In this document: one piece after another, positions 29,568 through 36,986 of the stretch
Layout of the letters: each line of letters opens with the position of its first letter
Numbering within the stretch: the first letter of the stretch is position 1
Assembly (NCBI GenBank): GCA_021323175.1
Contig: JAJTCK010000012.1
Location: 1 to 39,279 of the forward strand
From: Solirubrobacterales bacterium
GTDB lineage: Bacteria > Actinomycetota > Thermoleophilia > Solirubrobacterales > 70-9
Direction of reading: 5' to 3'
Length of the DNA: 39,279 nucleotides
The notes under the pieces: generated by a model
What the model was told of the DNA's origin: nothing
Database searches by the model: none
Seen by the model: only the letters and a program-made list of their open reading frames with translations
Position numbers and translations under genes: made by a program

Positions 29568-30767
29568 ATGGAGGCGGCACGCCCCCTGACCCTGCCTGGC
29601 CGGCGGATCGCCGTCGGCACACGATTCAACCTCGCGTACTTCGACGGGGTGATGATGGCCGCGGCGCTCGGGCTGATCGCGTTCTCGATCTTCACGCTGG
29701 CGGCGGCCACGGCCGACGACATTCCGGGCTCTCCCCTCTACTTCGTGCTGCGGCAGGGCATCTACGCGCTGATCGGACTGGTGCTGATGTTCGCCGTCGC
29801 CCGCGTGGACTACTCGCGCTTCCGGGAGCTGCGGGTCGGCATCTACTCGATCATGATCGCGTCGATCTGCCTGGTGCTCGTCTTCGGCGCCGCCGCTCGC
29901 GGGTCGCGCCGCTGGATCGAGCTGCCCTACTTCCGCTTTCAACCATCGGAGCTCGCCAAGCTGCTCCTGATCGTCGCACTCGCGGCGTTCGTGATCGAGC
30001 ACCGCCGCCGCGGCGGCGACTGGCGCTCCACCGTCCGGATCCTGGCCATCGGCCTGGCCCCGGCCGCACTCGTCTTCCTACAACCGGACCTCGGCACCGC
30101 ACTCGTGATCGGGGTCATCACACTCGCAATCCTGTTCCTGTCGGGGGTGCCGTGGAAGCACTTCGCGGCCATCGGAGGCGCTGTGGCGGCCATCGCCGCC
30201 ATCGCCCTGGTGCTCGCCCCGGCGGCCGGGGTGCCGATCCTGAAGGACTACCAGCAGGAACGGCTGACGAGCTTTTTGAATCCAAGCGACGACCCAACCG
30301 ACTCGAGCTACCAGCTTCGGCAGAGCCAGATCGCGATCGGCGCCGGCGAGAAGTCCGGCCGCGGCGATCAGGCATCTCAGACGGAGCTCAACTTCCTCCC
30401 CGAACATCACACGGACTTCATCTTCGCCGTGATCGGGGAGAGGTACGGGTTCCTGGGCGCCGCTTTCGTACTGTCCCTTTACGCCCTGCTCGTATGGCGG
30501 GCGCTGCGCTTACTGACGTTCTCGAAGAACCTCTACGGGACCCTGATCGCAGGCGGAATCGCCGCGATGCTGATGTTCCAGGTTTTCCTCAACGTGGGAA
30601 TGAACCTGGGGATCATGCCCGTCACCGGGATCACCCTGCCTCTCATGAGTTACGGGGGATCCTCGGTGCTGGTCACCTTGATGGCGATCGGGTTGCTTCA
30701 GAGCATCCATATCCAGGCGCAGCTGGCCAGCCGCGACAGCAGGGCACCGAATCCACTGTTGCGCTGA
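29568..30767 (+). CDS. rodA: peptidoglycan polymerase RodA (SEDS family)
   Basis: A 399-residue SEDS glycosyltransferase with about ten membrane helices that polymerises lipid II for side-wall growth with PBP2. Family marks are YFRFQPSELAKLLLIVALAA, LVFLQPDLGTALVIGVITLA (with the functional Asp), FLPEHHTDFIFAVIGERYG and LPLMSYGGSSVLVTLMAIGL. Its neighbours mreC, mreD and PBP2 favour RodA over the division protein FtsW. The start ATG has a -10 box 6 nt upstream and no Shine-Dalgarno. Confidence 0.94.
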   Translation: MEAARPLTLPGRRIAVGTRFNLAYFDGVMMAAALGLIAFSIFTLAAATADDIPGSPLYFVLRQGIYALIGLVLMFAVARVDYSRFRELRVGIYSIMIASICLVLVFGAAARGSRRWIELPYFRFQPSELAKLLLIVALAAFVIEHRRRGGDWRSTVRILAIGLAPAALVFLQPDLGTALVIGVITLAILFLSGVPWKHFAAIGGAVAAIAAIALVLAPAAGVPILKDYQQERLTSFLNPSDDPTDSSYQLRQSQIAIGAGEKSGRGDQASQTELNFLPEHHTDFIFAVIGERYGFLGAAFVLSLYALLVWRALRLLTFSKNLYGTLIAGGIAAMLMFQVFLNVGMNLGIMPVTGITLPLMSYGGSSVLVTLMAIGLLQSIHIQAQLASRDSRAPNPLLR

Positions 30768-30809
30768 TACACCAAGAGCCCACCCAAACCACAACCAACG
30801 CGCATGCCG

Positions 30810-30828
30810 CCGCCGGTGCAGCCGGCGG
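30810..30828 (+). other. hairpin between rodA and rng
   Basis: CCGCCGG-TGCAG-CCGGCGG, a perfect 7-bp stem, 42 nt after the rodA stop and 75 nt before rng. It may end the rodA transcript or be part of a long rng leader. RNase E-type genes are often controlled through their own leaders, but no such link is shown here. Confidence 0.35.
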
Positions 30829-30903
30829 GACGCGTGGGCGCCGGCACACAGCCGCGCCCCCCGCAGTCGTGCGCGGGCTCCGCTCAGCGCGGAAAGGAAA
30901 CAC

Positions 30904-32796
30904 ATGAAGAAGGAAATCCTCGTAAGCGTCGATCGGGGCGAAACCCGGGTCGCTGTGCTCGAGGGCAAAGGAGCAACGGTCCGCGGCAAGGGCAAGAACG
31001 ACACCAAGCGCAAGAAGCCCGCCCCCGGCGGCGACTGGAAGGTCGCCGAACTCTACGTCGAGCGGCGCGGGCGCCGGTCCATCGTCGGCAACATCTACAA
31101 GGGGAAGGTAGACAACGTCCTGCCCGGGATGGAGGCGGCGTTCGTGGACATCGGCCTCGAGCGAAACGGCTTTCTCCACGTAGACGAGATCGTCATGCCG
31201 GACGGCAAGGCGGTTCCGAAGCGCGGCCGCGGCAAGGGCCGCCGGATCGACGAGCTGATTAAGCCCGGGCAGGAGATCGTCGTCCAGGTCGTCAAGGACC
31301 CACTGAAGACCAAGGGCGCGCGACTGTCGATGCAGCTCTCGATCGCCGGCCGCTACCTGGTCTACATGCCTCAGGGCGGCGGCATCGGCGTGTCCAAGCG
31401 CCTGGCCGACAAGGAGCGTCAGCGGCTGCGCAAGCTGATCGACGGCGTGGACATCGGGGGAGGCGGCGTGATCGTGCGCACCGCGGCACAGGGCGCCAAG
31501 AAGGAGGACTTCAAGCGCGAGATGCAGTACCTGCACCGCCTCGATGAGGTCGTGGCCGAGCGCGCGAAGAAGTCAGCCGCCGGCGAGATGATCTTCCAGG
31601 AGGCCGACCTCTCCATCCGCGTCGTGCGGGATGTGCTCGTGGAGGAGTTCGAGGGCGCCGTCATCGACGACCCCAAGCAGCACGAGCGTGTCACCAAGTT
31701 CCTCCAGCGCACCGCTCCCGAGTTGGCCGACTCGGTCGAGCTCTACGAGGACAAGCAGCCGCTGCTGGAGAAGTGGAACGTCGAGGAGGCGTTCCAGTCA
31801 GTGCTCTCCCGCCGCGTCGACCTTCCCTCGGGCGGTTACCTGATGATCGACTACGCGGAGGCCCTGACGGTCATCGACATCAACACAGGATCGTTCACCG
31901 GCCGGGGCAAGGGGCGCTTGGAGGACACGATCACGAAGGTGAACGTTGAGGCCGCTGAGGAGGTCGTGCGCCAGTTGAGGATGCGCGACATCGGCGGCAT
32001 CATCGTCATCGACTTCATCGACATGGCACGGGCCCGCAACCGCGACCAAGTGCTGAAGACCCTTCGAAACGCGCTCGATCAGGATCGGACCAAGACCTAC
32101 GTGGTCGAGGTCTCGCCCCTGGGGCTGGTCGAGATGACGCGTCAGAACGTGACTGACGGCGTGCGCGAGATCCTGACGAAGCGGTGCCCGACGTGCGACG
32201 GGGAGGGCGTGGTGGCCTCGGAGGAGACGGTCGCGATCGAGATCGTTCGCAAGCTCTCCGACGTGGTGGCCGAGAAGTCCGACCCCGAGGCCTTCCTGGT
32301 CCGGGTCAACCCCCGGGTGGCTGGCGAGCTGCTCTCGCCGGACTCCGGCCTCAGCGAGCTCGAGGCGGAGACCGGGAAGCGGTTCCACTTCAAGGGCGGC
32401 GACGCGCTGCCCCTGGACACCTTCGCGCTGGAGGAAACGGGCACCCGCGAGCAGATCGAGCAGCAGGCGCTGCCGTTCAGGGTGGGCGAGGAGGTGCTCG
32501 TCACGATCGAGGAGCCGCACATGTACAACGTGGACGACGCGATCGCGCGCGTGGACTCATACATCGTGAGCGTGACCGGGGCGGGACCGCACGTGGGCGA
32601 GCGCATGCTCGTGCGGATCGAGGGCGTCGGGCGCTCGTCGGCGACCGCGACGCTGCTCGACGTCAACGGCTCCGGAGGAGGGGATGCCCCGTCCGAGAAG
32701 CTAGAATCCGGCGACTCGGATGGGCGCGCAGGAGGCCGTGGAGGCAGCGGCGGTCGGAGCCGTTCGCGCGCCAAGGCGGGATCCAAGAAGGACTAG
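30904..32796 (+). CDS. rng: ribonuclease E/G family endoribonuclease with TRAM-like domain
   Basis: A 630-residue RNase E/G that cuts single-stranded RNA in rRNA maturation and mRNA decay. The S1 domain begins at IVGNIYKGKVDNVLPGMEAA. The DNase I-like catalytic region has LTVIDINTGSFTGRG and RDIGGIIVIDFIDMARARNR, with the metal-binding Asp residues. The zinc-link is KRCPTCDGEG (about residue 427). Two unusual parts are seen. A basic insert of about 25 residues (GKGKNDTKRKKPAPGG) lies between the first strands, and a C-terminal domain at about 525-600 (IARVDSYIVSVTGAGPHVGE) resembles TRAM, an RNA-binding fold. A Gly/Ser/Arg tail ends the protein. GGAAAGGA precedes the ATG. rplU follows 18 nt on. 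Confidence 0.92.
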   Translation: MKKEILVSVDRGETRVAVLEGKGATVRGKGKNDTKRKKPAPGGDWKVAELYVERRGRRSIVGNIYKGKVDNVLPGMEAAFVDIGLERNGFLHVDEIVMPDGKAVPKRGRGKGRRIDELIKPGQEIVVQVVKDPLKTKGARLSMQLSIAGRYLVYMPQGGGIGVSKRLADKERQRLRKLIDGVDIGGGGVIVRTAAQGAKKEDFKREMQYLHRLDEVVAERAKKSAAGEMIFQEADLSIRVVRDVLVEEFEGAVIDDPKQHERVTKFLQRTAPELADSVELYEDKQPLLEKWNVEEAFQSVLSRRVDLPSGGYLMIDYAEALTVIDINTGSFTGRGKGRLEDTITKVNVEAAEEVVRQLRMRDIGGIIVIDFIDMARARNRDQVLKTLRNALDQDRTKTYVVEVSPLGLVEMTRQNVTDGVREILTKRCPTCDGEGVVASEETVAIEIVRKLSDVVAEKSDPEAFLVRVNPRVAGELLSPDSGLSELEAETGKRFHFKGGDALPLDTFALEETGTREQIEQQALPFRVGEEVLVTIEEPHMYNVDDAIARVDSYIVSVTGAGPHVGERMLVRIEGVGRSSATATLLDVNGSGGGDAPSEKLESGDSDGRAGGRGGSGGRSRSRAKAGSKKD

Positions 32797-32814
32797 GCAC
32801 GAAAGAGAGCGCAG

Positions 32815-33174
32815 ATGTACGCGGTGGTGGAGTCAGGCGGAAAGCAGTACAGGGTCGAGAAGGGCATGTCCCTGCTCGTGGACCGCCTGCCGGACGACGA
32901 GGGGGCGAAGGTCACGCTTCGCCCCGTCGCCTTCTCCGACAAGGAGATGGTCGTCGGCAAGGATCTGGAGAAGGTCAAGGTCGAGGCCAAGGTCGCCGGC
33001 CACGAGCGCGGCCCCAAGGTCCGCGTCTTCAAGTACCGCAAGAAGCAGGGCTACCGCAAGCGCCAGGGCCACCGCTCCGAGCTCACCCGCCTGGAAGTCA
33101 CCGACTTGAAGATGCTCTCGCGCAAGCCGGCCGGGGCCGCCGCGAAGAAGGAGGGGTCGAAGGATGGCTCATAA
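32815..33174 (+). CDS. rplU: 50S ribosomal protein L21
   Basis: A 119-residue large-subunit protein. It starts [20 protein letters not shown] and has the L21 pattern [19 protein letters not shown] Lys/Ala-rich tail of about 18 residues extends beyond the common length of about 102. It binds 23S rRNA and contacts L20. The last 11 nt overlap the start of rpmA, the usual partner, so the two are coupled. Confidence 0.96.
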   Translation: MYAVVESGGKQYRVEKGMSLLVDRLPDDEGAKVTLRPVAFSDKEMVVGKDLEKVKVEAKVAGHERGPKVRVFKYRKKQGYRKRQGHRSELTRLEVTDLKMLSRKPAGAAAKKEGSKDGS

Positions 33175-33418
33175 GAAGGGACTCGGATCCAGCCGCAACG
33201 GCCGCGATTCAAAGCCCAAGTACCTCGGTGTGAAGGTCTTCGACGGCCAGAAGGTCGGCGGCGGCGAGATCATCGTCCGCCAGCGCGGCACCCGGTTTCG
33301 CCCCGGCAACGGCGTCGGCCTCGGGCGCGACCACACGATCTTCGCCGTCCGCCCGGGCGTCGTGAAGTTCGACACCGGCCGCCGCGGCCGCACGATCTCC
33401 GTAGTAGACGGGGAGTAG
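33164..33418 (+). CDS. rpmA: 50S ribosomal protein L27
   Basis: An 84-residue large-subunit protein whose N-terminus reaches toward the peptidyl-transferase centre. It starts [20 protein letters not shown], with the typical [20 protein letters not shown] in the core. There is no N-terminal extension of the kind cleaved in Firmicutes. It overlaps rplU by 11 nt and is followed by obgE, a standard order. GGAGG lies upstream inside rplU. Confidence 0.97.
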   Translation: MAHKKGLGSSRNGRDSKPKYLGVKVFDGQKVGGGEIIVRQRGTRFRPGNGVGLGRDHTIFAVRPGVVKFDTGRRGRTISVVDGE

Positions 33419-33472
33419 CGAAGCGGGCCGGTCCCGGCCGCACCAGATCTCGGCTGAGGTGAGGGTGGCCGC

Positions 33473-33478
33473 TAACGT
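33473..33478 (+). promoter_or_regulatory. -10 box TAACGT, leaderless start of obgE
   Basis: TAACGT lies 6 nt before the GTG start at 33485. GGCCG-GTCC-CGGCC at 33426-33439 just after rpmA may be a weak hairpin. Confidence 0.45.
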
Positions 33479-33484
33479 CGCGGC

Positions 33485-34789
33485 GTGCTCTACGACAAGG
33501 CGAAGATCTACGTCGAGGGTGGACGCGGTGGCGATGGGGTGGTGTCGTTTCGGCGCGAGGCCCATGTGCCCAAGGGCGGACCTGACGGCGGCGACGGCGG
33601 GCGCGGCGGCGAGGTCGTGCTCGTCTGCGACGAGGGGCGGCGGGATCTGTCCTCCCTGGGGCGCAGCAGGCACTTTCGCGCCGGACGAGGAGCGCACGGG
33701 CAGGGCAGCCGCCGCCACGGCGAGCGCGGTGACGACCGGGTGGTTCGCGTCCCACCTGGGACGGTGATCTTCGGGCTGGACCGGTCCACCACCGAGCTCA
33801 TGCAGGACGGTCAGCGCGCGGTGGTCGCGCGGGGAGGGGCCGGCGGCCACGGCAACAAGAGGTTCGCCAGCTCCACGCGGCAGTCCCCGCGCTTCGCCGA
33901 GCGCGGCCTGGAAGGAGAGTCCGGCTGGATCGAGTTGCGGCTGAAGCTGCTCGCCGACGTGGGGCTGATCGGGATGCCCAACGCGGGCAAGTCCTCGCTG
34001 CTCGCGACCATGACGCGCGCCGCTCCGAAGGTGGCTGACTACCCCTTCACGACGCTGGAGCCCGCGCTCGGGGCGATCATGCTGGACGACCGCCAGATCG
34101 TCCTGGCCGACATCCCGGGGCTGATCGAAGGCGCCGCCGAGGGACAGGGCCTGGGTCACGAGTTCCTGGCGCACGTGGAGCGCTGCCGCCTGCTCGTCCA
34201 CCTGGTCGAGATCAAGCCGCCCGACGGGGACCCCGAGGCGAACTACGAGGCTGTGCGCCAGGAGCTGGCCGACTACGGGGCCGGGCTGCAGCGCCTGCCG
34301 GAGATCGTCGCGTTGTCCAAGGCTGACCTGGTTCCACCCGAGCGGAGCGAGGAGCTGGTGGCCGACTGGAGCGCACGCTCGGGGAGCGGCGTCGCGGCCG
34401 TGCTCGCGATCTCAGCGGCGACGGGGGCGGGCCTGGACGACCTGCGCCGGGCGATCGCGGCCGCGCTCACGCAGGCGTCCGCCCATGCTGCCCGGGCGGC
34501 GGACGCGGACGCTCCCGAAGCGGGCTTCGAAGCCGAGCACCGCGTCTACAGACCGGGGGAGGAGGAGGGGTTCGATGTCGCACCCGCGGGCGATGGGCGG
34601 TGGCGGATCACGGGCCGCGGGATCGAGCTGCTCTTCTCGCGCCACGATCTCTCGAACCCCGAGGCCCTGGACTACCTGGAGAGCCGCCTGCGCGAGATCG
34701 GGGTGATCGCAGCGCTTCAGCGCGCCGGGTTCGAGCGAGGCGACGAGGTGCTCGTCGGGGAGGCGGAGTTCGAATTCGATCCCTCGTAA
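33485..34789 (+). CDS. obgE: GTPase Obg
   Basis: A 434-residue ribosome-assembly and stress GTPase. The Gly-rich Obg fold is at the front (YDKAKIYVEGGRGGDGVVSF and RGGAGGHGNKRFAS). The G domain has G1 GMPNAGKSSL (about residue 163), G2 YPFTTLEPALG, G3 DIPGLIEGAAEGQGLG and G4 ALSKADL, where Ser replaces the usual Asn of NKxD. The C-terminal OCT domain (HRVYRPGEEEGFDVAPAGDG to LREIGVIAALQRAGFERGDE) is present. The last 73 nt overlap the end of the convergent nitrilase-family gene. GTG start. Confidence 0.96.
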   Translation: MLYDKAKIYVEGGRGGDGVVSFRREAHVPKGGPDGGDGGRGGEVVLVCDEGRRDLSSLGRSRHFRAGRGAHGQGSRRHGERGDDRVVRVPPGTVIFGLDRSTTELMQDGQRAVVARGGAGGHGNKRFASSTRQSPRFAERGLEGESGWIELRLKLLADVGLIGMPNAGKSSLLATMTRAAPKVADYPFTTLEPALGAIMLDDRQIVLADIPGLIEGAAEGQGLGHEFLAHVERCRLLVHLVEIKPPDGDPEANYEAVRQELADYGAGLQRLPEIVALSKADLVPPERSEELVADWSARSGSGVAAVLAISAATGAGLDDLRRAIAAALTQASAHAARAADADAPEAGFEAEHRVYRPGEEEGFDVAPAGDGRWRITGRGIELLFSRHDLSNPEALDYLESRLREIGVIAALQRAGFERGDEVLVGEAEFEFDPS

Positions 34790-35718
34790 GGCGCCGCCTC
34801 TGCGGAGGGGTCGGTGAATGGCACCTGAGCCAGCAGCACGTCCTCGCGGCTGTAGTGCCCGACCGAGTCGAACCAGCGCTTCGCGTGCAGGCCTGCGCTC
34901 AGGTCGCAGTCCGCGGTCACGATGCCCTCCTCGCCGTAGAGCGGCCCCGCGATCACTTCGCCCTGGGTGGGCTCGATGATCGCCGCGCCGCCGCGCCCGT
35001 ACACGTCTTGGTCCGGCAGCTCCGCCGGGAAGTCGTCGGGGAACGCTGAACGCGGGATGTACTGCGGGACTGAGACGACGAATGCGCCCGACTCGATCGC
35101 GACATGGCGCATGCTGGCGAGCCACCCGTCCGAGTCGTCAGCGGTCGGGGCGACCCAGATCTGGGGCCCGGAGCGGTAGGCGGCGTAGCGGGCCAGCGGC
35201 ATCCGGTTCTCCCAGCAGATCAGGCCGCCGACCCTGCCGAGCGGCGTCTCGGCGGCCGCCAGGTCGTCCCCGGCGCCAATCCCGTGGAACAGGCGCTCGT
35301 GGTGAGTCGGCATCAGCTTGCGGTGCTTCCAGAGCACGCCCCCGGGGCCGAGCAGCAGCAGCGAGTTGTAGAGGCTGCCCGGCCGCTCCGCCTCGCGCTC
35401 GTTGACCCCGATCGCGACGTGGACATCGTGCTCGGCGCAGGCGGCGACGAGCCGGTCCGTCAGAGGACCCGGGACCTCGACCGAGTTGGCCCAAAGCCGC
35501 TCCCAGAGCTCGTCGAAGCCGTCGAACGCGGCGGCCGCCCTGGCCCAGGCGCCTGACGGGTAGAGCGGCACGAAGGTCTCGGGCAGGACCGCAAGCCGGG
35601 CGCCCTCACCAGCGGCCTCGGCGATCAGCCCGGCCGCCTTCTCGACGCTCGCCTCGGCGTCGAGGATGACGGGGGTCGCCTGGATCGCGGCAACCCTGAT
35701 AGTCGCGAACTCCGTCAT
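34717..35718 (-). CDS. nitrilase-family carbon-nitrogen hydrolase
   Basis: A 333-residue enzyme of the nitrilase branch. The Glu-Lys-Cys triad is clear: LAVLPETFVPLYPSG, LWKHRKLMPTHHERLFHG and VGGLICWENRMPLARYAAY. It probably hydrolyses an organic nitrile to an acid, but nitrilases differ widely in substrate. The start is ATG 35718 (MTEFATIRVAAIQATPV), with TATGCT 7 nt upstream; the ATG at 35730 lies inside that box. The last 20 or so residues (SNSNSASPTSTSSPRSNPAR) are antisense to obgE and look like a read-through tail acquired after loss of an earlier stop. Confidence 0.9.
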   Translation of the reverse strand: MTEFATIRVAAIQATPVILDAEASVEKAAGLIAEAAGEGARLAVLPETFVPLYPSGAWARAAAAFDGFDELWERLWANSVEVPGPLTDRLVAACAEHDVHVAIGVNEREAERPGSLYNSLLLLGPGGVLWKHRKLMPTHHERLFHGIGAGDDLAAAETPLGRVGGLICWENRMPLARYAAYRSGPQIWVAPTADDSDGWLASMRHVAIESGAFVVSVPQYIPRSAFPDDFPAELPDQDVYGRGGAAIIEPTQGEVIAGPLYGEEGIVTADCDLSAGLHAKRWFDSVGHYSREDVLLAQVPFTDPSAEAAPYEGSNSNSASPTSTSSPRSNPAR

Positions 35719-35725
35719 GCCCCCG

Positions 35726-35731
35726 AGCATA
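35726..35731 (-). promoter_or_regulatory. -10 box TATGCT, leaderless start of nitrilase gene
   Basis: On the minus strand TATGCT is followed by CGGGGGC and ATG 35718, a 7-nt gap. Confidence 0.5.
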
Positions 35732-35821
35732 TGCCCCTCGTCATCGTCTCGCGGCGGTCGCGGCCGCCTTCGTAGTCGCGGCGGCAGCCGCCGCTCGAGA
35801 TGGGGCGGCCTGACCGCCGCT

Positions 35822-35827
35822 TATCCT
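35822..35827 (+). promoter_or_regulatory. -10 box TATCCT, leaderless start of proB
   Basis: TATCCT lies 8 nt before ATG 35836. It argues against the in-frame ATG at 35800. Confidence 0.5.
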
Positions 35828-35835
35828 CAGCGCCA

Positions 35836-36927
35836 ATGACCATCGTCGCGAAACTCGGCTCCTCCATCGTCTCCGCGGACGACGGCTCGCTGCGCGCCGA
35901 CGTCCTTGACAAGGTCTGCTCGCAGGTCGCCGAGCTGCACGGCGGCGGTGAGGAGATCATCCTCGTCACGTCGGGCGCGATCTCTCGTGGGATGCGGATC
36001 ATGGAGATGCCCGCGCGCCCGCGCGCGATCGACGAGCTCCAAGCGGCTTCGGCGGTGGGCCAGGGGCCGCTCTTTCGCGCCTACCAGCAGCGACTCGCCG
36101 AAACCGGGAGCGTCCACGCCGCCCAGGTGCTGCTGACGGCCGCCGATCTGCAGCGGCGCACCCACTACCTGAATGCCCGCCAGACGCTGCGGCGCCTGCT
36201 CGAGTGGCGCGCGGTCCCGGTGATCAACGAGAACGACACCACGGCGACCGACGAGATCACCTTCGGCGACAACGACTTCCTCGCGGCCCAGGTCGCGATC
36301 ATGATCGAGGCGCGCCTGCTCGTGCTGCTCACCAACACCGCCGGGCTGCACGCGGCCGACCCGGCTCGGGACCCCTCGGCCGAGCTGATCCCGCAGGTGG
36401 CCGACCCCGAGCAGCTGAAGGGCTACGAGATAGGCGAGCACACCTCGCCCTTCGGGCTGGGGGGCATGCGGAGCAAGGTGGCCGCTGCCGAGATGGCGGG
36501 CGCCGCCGGCATCCCCGCCGTGATCTGCGACGGGACCGCATCCGGGACGCTTCTCTCGGCGGCGGCCGGCGATGCCGTCGGGACCCGGTTCGCGCCCCAC
36601 CGCGAGCGGGGCTCCAGCTTCAAGCTGTGGCTGCGTTACGCGAAGCCGATCCACGGCACGCTGCGTGTGGACGACGGCGCGGCGCGGGTGCTGCGCGAGA
36701 GCGGCAGCAGCCTGCTGCCGGTGGGGATCACCGAAGTCGAGGGCGAGTTTCAGGCGGGCGACGCCGTCGAGGTCTCTCGCGACGGAGAGCGGATCGGCAA
36801 GGGAATCGTCAGCTACTCCTCCGAGGAGCTGCGCCAGATTAAGGGAATGCGCTCCGACCAAGTCCGCGAGCTGCTGCCGCACGCCTCCGAGGAGGCGGTG
36901 CACCGGGACTACTTCGTGCTGACCTGA
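35836..36927 (+). CDS. proB: glutamate 5-kinase
   Basis: A 363-residue enzyme for the first step of proline synthesis, phosphorylating glutamate. The amino-acid kinase domain has IVAKLGSSIVSADDGSLR, IILVTSGAISRGMRIM, VPVINENDTTATDEITFGDN and GLGGMRSKVAAAEMAGAAGI. The C-terminal PUA domain starts near TLRVDDGAARVLRESGSSLL. Full length. The PUA domain is usual in bacterial proB. The partner proA is not in this window. Proline feedback control is expected from the family. Confidence 0.96.
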   Translation: MTIVAKLGSSIVSADDGSLRADVLDKVCSQVAELHGGGEEIILVTSGAISRGMRIMEMPARPRAIDELQAASAVGQGPLFRAYQQRLAETGSVHAAQVLLTAADLQRRTHYLNARQTLRRLLEWRAVPVINENDTTATDEITFGDNDFLAAQVAIMIEARLLVLLTNTAGLHAADPARDPSAELIPQVADPEQLKGYEIGEHTSPFGLGGMRSKVAAAEMAGAAGIPAVICDGTASGTLLSAAAGDAVGTRFAPHRERGSSFKLWLRYAKPIHGTLRVDDGAARVLRESGSSLLPVGITEVEGEFQAGDAVEVSRDGERIGKGIVSYSSEELRQIKGMRSDQVRELLPHASEEAVHRDYFVLT

Positions 36928-36986
36928 GCGCGACCGCCGAGGCTCCGCTCGACCACTAGAGTTCGCCCGGGAGAGCGAGGAGAGAG

